64,000 bases of DNA, taken from Chrysoporthe austroafricana. Taxonomy: Eukaryota > Ascomycota > Sordariomycetes > Diaporthales > Cryphonectriaceae. Below, one piece after another: positions 22,969 through 35,329 of the stretch (positions within the stretch are counted from its first letter, which is position 1; every line of letters begins with the position of its first letter). The translations under genes were made by a program, and so were the position numbers. The notes beneath the pieces were generated by a model. The model ran no database searches and had not been told where the DNA came from. It saw nothing but the letters and a program-made list of their open reading frames with translations. The stretch covers positions 565,583 to 629,582 of the forward strand of contig JYIP02000002.1 of NCBI GenBank assembly GCA_001051155.2. Reading direction: 5' to 3'.

Positions 22969-24291
22969 TCACCGGCTCGCCCTCTCGTCCTCGATCTCTC
23001 TCCGTAGCTGTTCCAGCACCTGGTTCCTCGAGCTCAGGTGCGCCTCCAGGCCCTCGACTTGCTCCTTGACGGTCTGCAGGTCGTCCTGGATGCCCTTCAG
23101 ACCGCCTCCGCCGCTCGCCTTGCCACTGCCCTCCTCGAGGTCCCGCAGCTGCTTCCGCTTGTAGTCCAGCAGCTGCTCCAGCTCCCGCTTGACGAGCGCG
23201 GGCTTGCTCTCCCTCTTCCCCGTGGCCCTGATCTCCGCCGAGCTCTCCAGCTTCTCGATCTTGGCCTCCAGCTCCTGCAGCTGCTTCTTGAGCCGCACCT
23301 CCTCCCAGTCGTCCGTCTTCTCCGAGCTGAAGTCCGTCCCTGCGCTCTTGAACCCGCTGCGCCCCAGCCGCGTCAGGTACTGGTCGCCGAACTTGGCCTT
23401 GCGGCCCGTCGACGTCTCCTCGTCTGCCTTCACCGCCCACCGGCTCTGCGCGGCCGTCCGCTGGTTGTCGAGCTGGTAGTCGATCTGGTTGCGCTCGAAG
23501 CTGGAGCGCAGGGAGGCGGGCACCGTGCGCGGGATCCGGAACCCCTCGTGCCGATTGTTCAGTATGTGGAGGAAGGCAAGGCAGGCATCTTTGTTGATCG
23601 AACTCGCGGCCGAGGGGTTGACGAGGTTCCATGCGGAACGGATGTCCGTATCCGGCACGTCGAGGCTGTCGTAGAGGTCCTGCAGCGATCCAACTGTAGT
23701 TTTGCGCGTCCAGTCAGCCTCCGGTTCTGTCCTCGTGGGTAGGGAGATCACCAGAGCTCACATGATATCTCCCCCCGCATGTCCCTGTTCTCCTGGTAGA
23801 TCTGTTCGTATTTCCCCTTGTCTGCCGGGCTCATATACCAGTCAAAGCCATCCTTGAGCCCCGGCGTGTCCGAGTCGTCGTCGACCTGCTCGAACTGTGC
23901 TGCCTTCCCCGTCAGAGCGCGAGTGGCCTGGACGAGGTGTGCTTTCGACTCGGGCACCATCCAGTCTGGTAGCGTCGCCGGTACGTCCATGTATTCCTAG
24001 CCTCATCGTCAGTATTCCCGATCAAGCCCAGGCACGGTGAGCAGCCGAGCGCACCCCATTGATTATGTCGAATATCAGCCGCATGGCGACGCAGAACTCC
24101 TCGAAGTCCAGATTGCCATCGTTATCGACATCTGCGAGGTCCCACACCCGCTCGAGCTGGTCGTCCTTGAGGCCACTGTTCTTGAGCACGGGTGCTGCCT
24201 GCTCGCCTGTCAGGTACTGGCCGCCGCCGGTCCTGGCCGAGAAGATGTTCCAGTAGGTCTCGATCTCCGAGGCTTCTATGCGAGGTGCCAT
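22969..24291 (-). CDS. END3: Actin cytoskeleton-regulatory complex protein End3
   Basis: EH-domain subunit of the Pan1-Sla1-End3 complex, which couples endocytic sites to actin patches. Exons 24291-24055, 23996-23762 and 23693-22969; 398 residues, the family's normal size. The N-terminal EH domain contains [19 protein letters not shown] and the EF-hand calcium loop [13 protein letters not shown], then [19 protein letters not shown]. The central segment [17 protein letters not shown] begins the second EH-like domain, which continues after intron 2 as [14 protein letters not shown]. The C-terminus is a coiled coil ([42 protein letters not shown], broken by a Gly-rich patch). Both introns are GT-AG and restore NGEYMDVP and EISFGSLQ. 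Its 3' end lies about 120 bases from that of the glycosyltransferase-like gene. Confidence 0.95.
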
Positions 24292-25189
24292 GGTCGTTCG
24301 TGTGTCGGCGACTTGTCTGCGCGGTCAGGCTCGCGGGCTGGAAGGTCAGGGTCAGGCGCCGAGGGCTGGGGTGGGAATTCGTCCGGAAGCGTGCCTCGTA
24401 AGGGACCACTGTATATTGCTGGGTCCTAGGAAAATACAAGTAGGATATAACTGCTGGATTGTTCTTCCTCTCTGGTTGTCTTTGTCACAGACGAATGAAT
24501 GTTCAGGGGAATGACGATGCTATATGGAGTACCCAGGAATGAAATGGGGCGCAAGCTGCCCGATGCTGCATACAGGTGGGTCTGTGCTCTACTGGTTACA
24601 GTAAGTGCAGTCAGTGGCAGGGGTTGTGTCCCTGGCGTTTGCTCTCGCTCTCGCTCTCACTCTCACGAGCACCTCTTCCTGGTCCCCTCTTGTCAATACC
24701 ACAAGCATCTGTATCGCCCTCACCAGCACAGAATCACAGCTACAGATGACTAGTCATGCGCACAAATTACAAATCAGTCCATCAATTGCCAAACTTCATT
24801 GTGAGGGCTCTGTTGTCCTCCTATCTGAGAAGGCTAGCCATGCCAACCAATGAACCCTTTCTGGACCATCCGGACTGTTCTTTAGTCTCTCGCGACCCAT
24901 CCTACCAGACTTTAGACATTTTGTGATCTCCCCTAAATTTTAGTTGACCTTCTCAAGGTCCGCATTTTACTTTTCTTCCTTCCTTATCCTACACAATCCA
25001 TATCAGGATCCAAACAGCCGCAACCACACATGTCCTCCCCGCCCCAATCACTTGCATGCATTCCTTTCACCCAAGAATGAATGCGGATATGACGATACGA
25101 ACCCCGAAGCCGAGGCAGAGAACAAAAGAGGTCGAGGTTTCCCCACTTGGGCAGGAGCATCCTCAGTAGCACCAAGTTTTGGATGCCGC
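24292..25189. other. Intergenic region between END3 and the AT-hook gene
   Basis: No gene is supported. It contains the END3 promoter side and the 3' side of the AT-hook gene. A CT-rich microsatellite lies at 24641-24667. The stretch 24900-25070 is AT- and pyrimidine-rich. Confidence 0.4.
24641..24667. repeat. Short CTCTCG/CTCTCA microsatellite
   Basis: Several direct copies of a CTCTCG-like hexamer that shifts to CTCTCA, in intergenic DNA upstream of END3. Its pyrimidine bias is common in fungal promoters. Confidence 0.7.
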
Positions 25190-28100
25190 CTAATCACCAG
25201 ATGCCGCCTGATCACCAGATGCCTTCTTTCGAGAACCAGAAGCGCGTGAACGCTTGGGAGCTGCAGCACGCTTGGGGGCTGGCTTCTTGGTGGCCGCAGT
25301 CTTAGGGGATACCGAACTTCCACCAGGAGCCGGAGCTGCAGGTGTAGCCTCTTGCTGCTCAGCACCAGCAGCGCCAGCCGTACTCATCACACTGGCCTCC
25401 GAAAGTGCTCTGAGTCGGCCAGAAGACGACCGAGTCACCCGCTTAGTTGACTGGTTAGGCTGAGTGAGAAATTGCTGGTATGTCGGACCCTCTGCCTGCT
25501 TCCGGGCTGCTTGAAGCTGCTGAGCAGGTTGGCCAGTCACCGACGCTGGCCCATCACTCTGGACGTCCTTCGTATGGCCCGAGGTAAAGCGGGACACAGA
25601 AGGAGCTGTGAGTTGGATAGGAGAGAATGTCGCCCTACTGTAGCTCGCCTCTTCCGGCGCGAACTGCTTGGGTGGGTCACTCTTCAGGCGACCCTTTGTA
25701 CTCTTCTTTTGTCCTCCTTGAGAAGCTGCATGACCGACCGCTGGACTGGGAGACGGAGGATCAACTTTGGGCATCAAGACAGATCCAGCGGCAGCTTGCT
25801 GGGGCTCCGCGTTGTTGGCCATGTTGCCTTTGTGAACAGCCGTCCCGAGCAGCGCAACATCGTCATTCTTGAGCCCGGGGTTAGCAGCGGAGACTCCGAC
25901 AGACGTCGACGCAGGAGCTTGAGGGGGCAATTGCGACGTGGAAGACTGCGGCACAAGCCCTCCCTCGGCACTGGTAGCCGCCGTCCGTGGGGTCGCAGGA
26001 CCGCGAGGCCGACCTCGACGGGGCTTGCCAGTCTTCTCGTCGATGGTGTTGCTGCGCTTCCGCTTCGCTGTTCTGGGCGTGTTGGGCTGCTTGGCGTTTG
26101 TCTTCGGGGCGATCTGGACGGGGCCTACTTGGACATGATCCAAGGCGTGCATTGTGGCCGCGTCAGCGAGATTGTGAGTGTCTGCAGTACTGTCAAGGGC
26201 TGCCCGAGTCCGGTCAATGTTAACAGTGAAAGCAGAAGTTGCTGTGCGAGTCTGCTCGTTCTCTATGTTAGTCGACTGAGGCACAGTTGGGGCGCCGATG
26301 CCAGCGCCATACAGGCTCGCGTTCTCTGGCTTGGGATACGCGACCTGCTGGATGATGGGGTAGCCTCCAATGCTCGGAGCTAAGCTGGCCTGGGGGTTAG
26401 CATTCAGGTTCGATGTGTATGGCACACCGCTGACAGCTAGGCCTGGAGTTGATGATCCAGGCTGCGTCTGAGCATTGTTCGTGGAGCCACTGGTCCGATC
26501 CTTCGTTGGGGCCTCTGGTCCGGCCGGATTGGCTGGACGGGGCGCAAGCACACTAGGAGCTGAGACCCACGATGCGTCATACCACAAACCTGACGAGGCC
26601 TGTCTCATCCGTGAACGTGGTAGCCGATATCCCGACGGTTTCGCACTCCGGCTGCTTACCGCGCCGAACTGCTCAGCTGTGATGGGGGAGCCATGTGCAT
26701 TTCCATACGACTTCAGGCCACCTCCGTCTTGAGGAATACCTACTGTTGGCGTGACTCCTTCGGGTATGGGAGGCTCGGTAGACACGGGAAGACCTGCAGT
26801 TAGGCTGTTCGGTCCATAGTAAGCCTCGAGGGCAGCAGTGTTTCCGACACCGAATACCTCGTTGACAGCCGAGATGGGCGGTCGGGAAGGAGGTCCTGTC
26901 CAAGCAGCATGGTCGAAGCTCGGGAAGCCTGGGACTTGAGGCAGAGGAACCGGAGTTTCCTTGTGCACAAGTGGTGCGGCAGTGATGGGCATGTTCTGTG
27001 CTTCGTTTGCCTTCGGCTTGCGTCTAGGTGCCCTTCGCTTGTTCGGCTCCGTTTGGCCGTCAGCTGAAGCCTCGGCGGCCTTCTTCCCTCGCGGACCTTT
27101 TCTCTTCGACTTGGCCTCAGGCTGCCGAGCAGCCAGGCCTGGCGCCTGTGCACCGTTGCCAGGGACACTGGATGCTGCAGTTGGAGGGCCCGGTGCCGCG
27201 ATCATTGAAGGCGTGCTCGTAGACGCCATAGCGGCAGTAACAGGAGCCATGACAGCAGGTGGCGGTGGTAAGGGAGGCATAAACTGGGGGAACGTGGCCA
27301 TTGAAACAGGCGTTGAAGTCTGAGCTGGCAACGCAGTCGTTGGCACGCCGCTGGTGGGCGCAGCAGGCGTAGGGCCTCTGGTTGTTGATGCTGATGGAAC
27401 GGGAGGCATAAATCTTGGACCTCTACCCGCTACACCAGATGTGGTCATCATCGGTGCCACAGACACGATGGGAGCTGCGCTCGCAGCTGGCATGCTCTCG
27501 TTACTGGCGGCCACGGAACCCACAGCAGCAGAGGTCGAAGAAACAGGCACCACGGGACTGGGAGCTGTGTTAAAAGCCGCTGACCCAGGCACAACCGCGA
27601 TGAGAGGTGCGGTGCCTACAGGGGCGCCAGTCGAAGCAGAGACACTCGCAGCAGCCCCATCTGCGGGAATGTCATTTTCTGGGGCATCAAGAGCTACACC
27701 CTTCTTGGGCTTCTTTCGCTTGCGAGAGGTGGCTGTTCCCCTGCGCTTTCTGGTTCTCTCAAGCTCGAGCGGCTCGAAAGGTTCAACATCGCTCGGCTCC
27801 CAGCCACGGTCTGTCGGATCACCAATCGGAACCCTAATGGCGTGAAACTCCTCGTCAGACTCCACGAAAGCCTCGTTGTCGTTTGTTGTGTAGTAATTCG
27901 CCACGGCTGTGGCCCGACGCCCTTGCGGGCGCTCATCAACACTAGCTGCGGCCTGATTATTCTCGGCCGGGGCCTCGTCAACGGTAGGCGTGGTCTGATC
28001 ATTCTCGGCCGAGGTCTCGTCAACAGCAGCCGTGATCGGGTCGCTCTCTGGCAGAGCTTCGGAATCACTAGTCGGTCTCCTCCGAGGGGTACGACGACGG

Positions 28101-31051
28101 ACAAGTGGCTCCTCCTCAGTGTCGGTGTCAGCAGGTAGAGACTGGAGAAAACGACCAATTACATCGATTTCGTCTCCAGCCTCCTGGGGCTCAGATCCGC
28201 TCATTGATGAACCGGCTTCGACATTCTCGTTACTCCCTCGCGCTCTGACATTGAGTCTGATGCGTGGACGACCGGGTCTACGAGAGGGTCCGGCAACGGG
28301 GCCCAATAGCGGCACATCGCCAAAGACTTCTTCAACCGTCAGCATACGAGGCGGGTCCTCTGTGACATTGTTGTTGTCGGCGGGCGCAACGCCAGTTCCA
28401 ACTGAAGGCTGGGGTGTGGTCTCCAAGCCTTCAATGGTCATCTCCGCAAAGCCCACGAACGGTGGATAGTCCTGATAAGGGTTGAAGTTCTCGCCGAACG
28501 TAGCACGGGCAACCGCCTCTAGTTCCGCATTGGTGTTTAGTACGGTCGCCACCTGCAAAGCGTCACACAAATCCCTCATCCGAGCATCCATTGGGTCTTC
28601 TCCAGTACCGTAGTTATCCGGGGAAAGATCCAAGGCGCCAGGAGGGATGGCGTCGTATTCGAAACCACCACCATTGCCAGAGCCCTCTACGCTGGTCACA
28701 GCTGCATCAGAAAGGTTGGCGGCGTGCATCCAGTATCCATCATGGATGTCCATAGTATCGTTGAGCGCATTGGCAGATGACTCTACCTCGATGGGGATGA
28801 ATTGGTCAAAGTTGAGGTTGTGCTGCACAAAGTTGTGCTGAAAGACCGGCACACCGATTCCAAAAGGCATGCCAAAATTGGCAAGGCCGAAGTCCTGAGG
28901 TCGGAAAAATGATGGCGGTGGCATATCGACCATGTTCTCGGACAGTGAGCCAATCTGCTCTTTCACCTGCTGCTGCTCCAGTGGGCTGTTGTTGACGGGC
29001 ATTCCCGAGGCTGGATTCGAGAGGGCAGATATAGATGGAGCATCCAGCATAGGCTGATCTCTGGACGTCGTTGCAGTAGGGCCATTCTGGAATGCGGCGT
29101 ATGCTTGTGTCAAGGCTTCATCCACGCCAACTGGTCTACGGACTTGATCTTGGGCCGATTCGCCGTTTTCTTTATATCTAGCCCAGGTCTTGTTGACCAG
29201 ACCCTCCAATGGAGCTCTCGACTGGACATCAGATGGGAACCCAGCAGCGTTTGGTGCCAGGTTGCCTCGTTGTCGTTGCGAATGAGTCTCAAGGCGGTCG
29301 GCGAGGGCATCAGCTGGAGCGGGCTGAGCATCGTCAGCCATCTCGGCTTGCATACCGTTCGAACAGCCAGGTACTGCCCTTCCTGCGTCTTGGCTGCCGC
29401 TTAGCGGAGGCGGGATGTAGAGGAGAAATTTCTCGATGTTGTCGTCTGGAATATCTTGTCGAGGATGAGGCGAGTCTGCAGATTGCGGATAGTCGATGAA
29501 GGGGTCTTCCGTCAGGATATTCGGACTATCGGTCCTATGCCTATACTCGACCGACTCGTCAGCCTCCTCGGCGGGCGAGTCAAACCGCGAGGCTCGTTGA
29601 AGAGCCTTCACGTGTTTCCTAACGTCCACCATCTCTTCGGTCTCAGGCAGATTGACTCCGAGCCAGTTCAGAGCTTCTGGAGTGAGATCATGGTAATCAT
29701 CCCGGATTCCATTGTCGATGGCCTCCTGAAGAAACTCCACGCTAAGATCGTCCATGCCGTCAATGAACAGAAAGTTTGCATATTTCCCCCCCAACTTGGA
29801 GATACACTTTGCCCAACCACATTCAGTGATGGAATTCAGGAAATCAACGCCCTTCTTGATATCGATGTCGTCGATGTAGTTCGTGCACAGACGCAGAGGG
29901 TGGTACTCGTCATGGTGGCGTCGGATGCCAGCCCGCAAGTCGCGGTCGAACTGCTCGTGGAAGTCGTCCCACGCTTGCTTCTCACGGTCGTACAACTTCT
30001 TGAACTCCAGGACCTGAACGAGGTTCAGATGGAGGCTCTTGACGGCGGTTGGCACATCTGTTCCACTGGCGGTGGTCCTAAGAATGATCCACTTGGTGCC
30101 ATCGGGGAGGTCATCCCATGACAAAGCAGGGGCCTGGAGGAGTTAATTCATGTCAGCAATCTGTTCCTCGAATAAAACTCAAGCATAAAGCCATTGAGTA
30201 CAAGACATCTACCACTGGGAGGCATGGCTTGGTTTGTGGGAATGGGCCGGGGAATATTAACTTACCATGTTAGCATCCAATGCTAACAGCTCGTCGACAT
30301 CGATGTACTCCCTGGGACCACTATTACCTTCAATGAGATATTGGTCGTTGTGCTGTCTCTGATCGTCTCTGTCGTCAACCTGATCAAGAACTTGATCTTG
30401 CGGAGGGAGGTGCACGACGCTAGGGCCCTCTGAATAGTCCTCAGAGTCTTCGACGTCTTCAGAGTCTTCAGAGTCTTCAGAGTCTTCAGAGTCCCCAGAG
30501 ACCTCAGAGACCCCAAAGCCCCCAGGTTCCCCAAAGTGCTCGAAGTCCTCAGAGTCTTCGGAATCCTTAAAGTCCTCAGAGTCTTCAGAGTCTTCAGAGT
30601 CCTCAGAGTCTTCAGAGTCTTCAGAGTCCTCCGATCCTTCAGAGCCATCCAAGCCCTCAGGATCATTAACAGGCTCTGGAGGTGGCAGAGGGGGGATGGA
30701 GTCCCTGGTCAGGCCCTGGCCATTTCTGAGCATTCCAATATGCTCCTCGTGAGTAATGCCTCTCTCCTCGAGCCACTGTTCGTATCGGAGGCGGGACGGC
30801 GATGGGCCCACGTAGTCCATGGGCAGGGAGCCCGACTCGACGAAACTGGCAAGAACGGGATTGAAGATTGGGTCGGCATGGATGAAGGAAGGGCGGGGGA
30901 GCTCAGGAACATCGTATTCTCGGTAGCGGCCAGGACGGCGCCGCTGGGTCGCGTCGCGAAGACGCATGGTTCGGGTCCTTGTTCCGTATGAGCTTCCAGC
31001 CTCGGAGGCTAGGCCAGCCGACATGCTAGTCGTATCCTCCGAGTCTGTCAT
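25190..31051 (-). CDS. Very large low-complexity protein with AT-hook motifs and an acidic Ser-Glu-Asp repeat
   Basis: Function unknown; possibly chromatin-associated. Two exons, 31051-30266 and 30133-25190, joined by a 132-nt GTAAGT-CCAG intron, give 1909 residues; the junction reads ALDANM/APALSWDDLPDG. Residues 137-205 are a repeated Ser-Glu-Asp tract. Just after the intron comes an ordered-looking region (WDDLPDGTKWIILRTTASGTD, KKLYDREKQAWDDFHEQFDRDL, ECGWAKCISKLGGKY). The remainder is largely disordered and rich in Pro, Ala, Ser and Thr. DNA minor-groove AT-hook cores are visible: RRPGRPRIR near residue 880 and RRGRPRGP near residue 1630, with further basic patches (KRKGPRGKKAAE; PAPKRAAAPKRSRASGSRKKA at the C-terminus). 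It resembles no family I recognise. The long antisense frames within it are compositional shadows. Confidence 0.8.
30435..30645. repeat. Coding minisatellite encoding the Ser-Glu-Asp tract
   Basis: Many imperfect direct copies of a 9-bp unit (plus strand TCAGAGTCT/C, coding Ser-Glu-Asp on the minus strand), in two runs separated by a short Gly/Val/Pro-coding spacer. The unit length is a multiple of three, so copy-number change keeps the reading frame. All six frames stay largely open here, which explains the overlapping antisense open frames. Confidence 0.85.
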
Positions 31052-33506
31052 CTTTGACGCTTGGGCACTCTCACAGCGGTTGGCGTGGAGCCATCTAGTT
31101 GTGGATGGCTCGAAGTGTTCTTGCGATGCGCCAGGGGCGTTCTGTCTTGTGGAAGCCTAGCTGGCTGAAAGGGAGCTTCGCTGTCAGCTGCGCCTGTGCG
31201 TGGTATGACGTGGGTATGTATTGGGTGCTGAATAGATGTGGAGGGATCACCAAGGCATCAAAACGAGCTTATTGAGTGAAGGATAATGTTGTCAAGGAGG
31301 TTGAGAACATTCAAGAGGGGGTTGTGTCGCGTTGATGAGAAGGAAGGTGGGTACAACGTGGATTGGTGAAAACTGCGTCCACAAAGAGGAGCACTGTTCC
31401 TGGCAGAAGGTGAAGAGGAGCTTGACAGGATGGGGAATTCTTTCTGTCTAGAGAAGCTGAAATGTTGTGACAACGCGTCTGCAAGATGGATCGAGGAGGC
31501 AGAGGAGCGGTGGGCAACAGAGTGGTGAAGGACACGGAAAGGGCGTGATGGAACGAAGGCATACCAACCTAAGGTGCGAAAGGGAGAGTGTAGCAGCAAG
31601 GAGATGATGTATGCCCACCTTGGTATCGTTGCACGACGATTATATGGATGTGGACGTCTTGTATCTCAACCTGGGTTCAAAATTGTGGGTTTGTTTCGAA
31701 ACGAAGAAGTTGTTAGACGCGATTTGCTCTAGGGAGTCGCGTGCCCAGGGACTGAAGGCACCCCAAATTGGTAAAAGGCTGCAGAAGACCGATAAGACAC
31801 CTTTGCACTCCCCTCACATCAGCCAAGCCCTTGGTATGATAGTTTCAAGGTGACAGAGAATCCTTGAAGACAGGTGGTAGTGCTGAGCAGGCAAAGGGGG
31901 ATACGCGCAAAGGGGCGACACGCGTCCAGCATGGAAGGACAACAAGGGCACAGGACTTGGTGGTTCTGGGTACCAGAAGAGAAGCTGCACATGGGACTAT
32001 TGAATACCGCGAGAATCGTATTCGAGTTATGTGTTCTAATTCTTACGAAATATCTAGATTCCTGGTACTAAAAAGTTCATACGAAGCTGTGAAGATCCAG
32101 GAGAGGATGAAGTCTGGTGGGCAGTACTCTGACACACAATATAAGAGCCACTCCCAGTGAAGAGAGCAACTTATTCCCTTATGATCTTTTGTTGCTATCA
32201 TCTGATTCCACATTTCAAATTCACAGCTGTGAAATTCAAACAAACTACACAGGTAGGTGCCGAGTGATATTTACTTGGAAGAACACCTTCGTATTGTTAC
32301 AACAACACCATCAGTATTACACAATATAAGGCCTTCAATGAGACTATTGACACTGGGAGCTCGATTACAGAACTTAAATGTAGAGGTCGTAGACTACTAC
32401 TACTTGTGAATAGAAATGTTTAGCTTCGGGGCTGAGGACTTATCGTCAAACATTTCCCAGACTTGTGAGCAATTGTCAAAACTTGAAAGGCTGAGTAAGC
32501 CGCTAGGTGTAGGAGGAAGGATATTACTCATACCGGAGGGTTGGCTCCGGGTACAGAAAATAAGTCACGAAGGTAGACGAGCTGTAGCTGGAGAAGCTGC
32601 CTAACGAGACCAGGGCAAGCATGGCGCCGAGCTGTTCTGCATTGGGGACAGTACAGACCTTGGTGTGACATCTGAGAATTTCGATAAGGTATAAAGCCAT
32701 CATGACCTAAGTGATGAGAAGTTGTGCTTCTTAGTCTTTTCAGATATTCTGCATTCATCAAAACTACTGGATATTGCTAGTAGTGCAGGCATATAAGTAA
32801 GTATCATGAGCGACGACTGCTGAGTGGAGTTGCAAGAGCACTGGTGTCATCGCGGGTTATGAAACCATGTCTATGAACACGTCCGAGCGGCGAGGAGTGT
32901 ACTATTTGAAGGGATTCGTGGATTTTGCAAGGAGGACAGAAAGGCCAAAATGTCTCAAAGTGTGAGTCTGTTACAGCCGGGCACAATGCAGGGCATGGCT
33001 ATGACGACTCACCTGACTCACCTGACTCGAAACCGAGAGGGCAGTGTCGAAAGCTTCACATGGTCACCAGGACTCAACTTGGGATCTGCAATGCTCCTCC
33101 TTGGAATTAGATACCTCTGTACCCCCCCCTTTTTTTTTTCTCTCCCAGTAACCACTGCCTACATCTGGCAGCTGAAGAAGCTGCAAGTAAGATGCGTATC
33201 TAGTTATTCTATTACCATGTCCGTTTTTCGAATCAATGGGCTGCTGTCCTTAACTCCAAAGCTGTATCAGACAAGGGGTATCTGTTCCCACTTCCGTTGA
33301 CGCCGTTTGCTGCTATGATTGCACTCATTGCTTTGATCCCTAGATGCGTATAAGCGACACCACGTCGAGCCAAAGGCCACTGTCTCCAGCCGGGCTGTGC
33401 CGTCTCCCAGAGATCTAAAGGCCTTTGTGCCCAGTTACCAACACCAGCCCTAATTTGTTGGTGTGAAGAGCAGGCCTGTATGTTGCCTCCCCCTCTCCAT
33501 GTAAAC
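31052..33506. other. Intergenic region upstream of the AT-hook gene
   Basis: About 2.5 kb without a supportable gene. The first 550 bases are purine-rich on the plus strand (pyrimidine-rich in the direction of the AT-hook gene) and probably contain its promoter and 5' leader. From 31650 to 33300 the sequence is more AT-rich than its surroundings and only short unrelated frames occur. A C7/T11 homopolymer junction lies at 33122-33139. Confidence 0.35.
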
Positions 33507-34532
33507 CTAGTCCATGTTGATGTCGCCCTGGTCATCGACGAATGGGACAAAGGCAGGCCTATCCTTGTACCGCGCCATGTCCGTAGCACCATCGGCTTTC
33601 TCATCGTCGTCCATGGTCTCCTCAAAGCCCCTCTTCTTGGAGACGCCAGCGGTGTTGGGCGGGAGATTCTTCTGCTCGCCCGCTGGAGGACGATCCAGGG
33701 CCTGAGACTGGGCCTGGCCGGTGTTTGCCGTCATCTGCTTCGCCTGGAGAAGATCCCAGTAGGTCCGCAGCTGATGCTTGGTCTCATCGTCAAAGTTGGT
33801 GCAGAACCGCTGGGCCGCGACGAACTGTGCGGCCTGGACTATATCCCGGTCGTACATCGTCATCAGGTACGCCGCGACCACCGCCGCGCTCCGCTCGTTG
33901 CCCGTCTCGCAGGACACCAGCACCTTGCCCCTCTGGAACGCGGCCGCGTCGGCGGCGGTCGCCTGGGGCCCCTGCTCCTCAGTGGCCCGCTGCGCCTGCT
34001 GCCTGTACACGCGCAGCATGTGGGCGTTGATCTTGTCGACGGCGCCGCCGAGGCAGCTGATCAGCTCCTGGCGGCTCGCGATGTCGACGTAGGCGATCTC
34101 GATGCCGAGCTCGGCCGCGGCCTTCTCGAGCGTGACCAGGCGGAACGTGGCCATGCTGACGTCGCGGGCGGCCAGGAGGAGGGTGATGCCCTCCTTGCGC
34201 AGCCAGGCGTGGTCGCGGACGACGGACATGGGGCCCAGGTAGAGGAAGTCCAGGATCGGCTGTGCCTTGCGCCGGTCCTCGTAGACCCACGATTGGTTGA
34301 TCAGAGCAGCGGTGGCGCGCTGCTTGCGGCCGCCGGTGATGATGTTGAGCTCCTCCACCGTGAGGGCGCTGGTGGCGGCGGAGCTGTACGAGGGCGTGAT
34401 GATAAGCGAGGAGTCAGACTTGTCGCTCATAGGTGTGGGGATGTGAATGTATGGAGGGCTGGGTGGGCGGTTGGTGGAAGGGGCGGCGCGCATGACGCCA
34501 TTGGCGAGGGTGTCACTGGGGTCCAGGTTCAT
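33507..34532 (-). CDS. Dual-specificity-phosphatase-like protein with altered active-site signature
   Basis: Single-exon, 341-residue protein of the cysteine-phosphatase fold. A Pro/Ser-rich N-terminus precedes the fold: AQPILDFLYLGPMSVVRDHAWLRKEGITLLL is the usual DSP opening (a LYLG strand and the beta-strand before the variable loop), and IEIAYVDIASRQEL supplies the candidate general-acid Asp150. The P-loop is VLVSCETGNERSAAVVAAYLM. The cysteine (Cys208) and arginine (Arg214) of C-x5-R are kept, but the preceding, nearly invariant histidine is Ser207. STYX-type pseudophosphatases lose the cysteine instead, so residual activity is possible. The C-terminal tail is disordered with a basic KKRGFEE patch. 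Which phosphoprotein, lipid or RNA it acts on cannot be told. Confidence 0.78.
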   Translation of the reverse strand: MNLDPSDTLANGVMRAAPSTNRPPSPPYIHIPTPMSDKSDSSLIITPSYSSAATSALTVEELNIITGGRKQRATAALINQSWVYEDRRKAQPILDFLYLGPMSVVRDHAWLRKEGITLLLAARDVSMATFRLVTLEKAAAELGIEIAYVDIASRQELISCLGGAVDKINAHMLRVYRQQAQRATEEQGPQATAADAAAFQRGKVLVSCETGNERSAAVVAAYLMTMYDRDIVQAAQFVAAQRFCTNFDDETKHQLRTYWDLLQAKQMTANTGQAQSQALDRPPAGEQKNLPPNTAGVSKKRGFEETMDDDEKADGATDMARYKDRPAFVPFVDDQGDINMD

Positions 34533-35329
34533 CTTGGTGGGTATGAGACGTGTCCGTCCGTGTCGTGGTGGTGAGGTATGGCTTGAAGCCGTCGTCGACC
34601 GAGAAGCTGACGTCTGGTCTGAGAGGAGTGGAGCAGGCCCGCCCCAGCGGCGACAAGCAGTCTTCCAGTGACGCTTCTGATGGCAAAGGATGGATTCTTT
34701 CGGTGCTGCAGTGGCCCCCGAGACCTCTGTGATGGTGGGTCGGACCGTTCGTCTGAGAGCCGCGGGCAGAAGGGGAAAATAAGCAGATAACCAGGTGAGA
34801 TCCTATTCTGGAGCGTACTGAGTATTTGAGACGACGTGAGGTGGAGTTCGCAAAGAGCCACTTGCTAGGCGGCAGAGGTGGGTCGAGGTCGCAGTTTCGA
34901 TCAGGCCTTATTACTACCCAGTACTACCATACTCAGTAGTACGTATGCACCCAGTATGCACAACAGCATTTAGGCTGCAGGGTACCCCCCAGGTGGGGAT
35001 CTACAGGGTTACAAGGAGGCTCCCTCGTATAAGTCACCAGCCCGGCTCTGGGCCTTTAAAGTTGCTTGTTCTGTTTCTTCTCCTTTTGTGTTTTTATGCA
35101 AACCTGCAGGAGTGCTCCCCTCAATCCAAGAATCAGGAAGAACTTGGTACGTGCATGAGTAGCTAGGTAGCCTCTCAGGTGCCCGGGAAGGATGATCAAT
35201 CAGATCTCACTGCGGCTCATCCATAGACTTTTTGATTCGGCAGCTCGCCGGAGTAGCAGCTAGCTATTACTATCCATGGCATCAAGAGCGTGCCAGCTCT
35301 TCCCCATCACGCTGGGCCTGTGGGGGCCT
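34533..35329. other. Intergenic region between the phosphatase-like gene and SPO7
   Basis: No gene is supported. It should contain the promoter of the phosphatase-like gene and the 3' region of SPO7. Near 34905-34960 are several copies of an AGTACTAC/CAGTA motif, too short to classify. Confidence 0.35.

Noticed and set aside
21935..23632. 565-codon minus-strand frame spanning the glycosyltransferase-like gene and END3
   Set aside because: Runs antisense through one gene and out of frame through another; sense motifs decide both.
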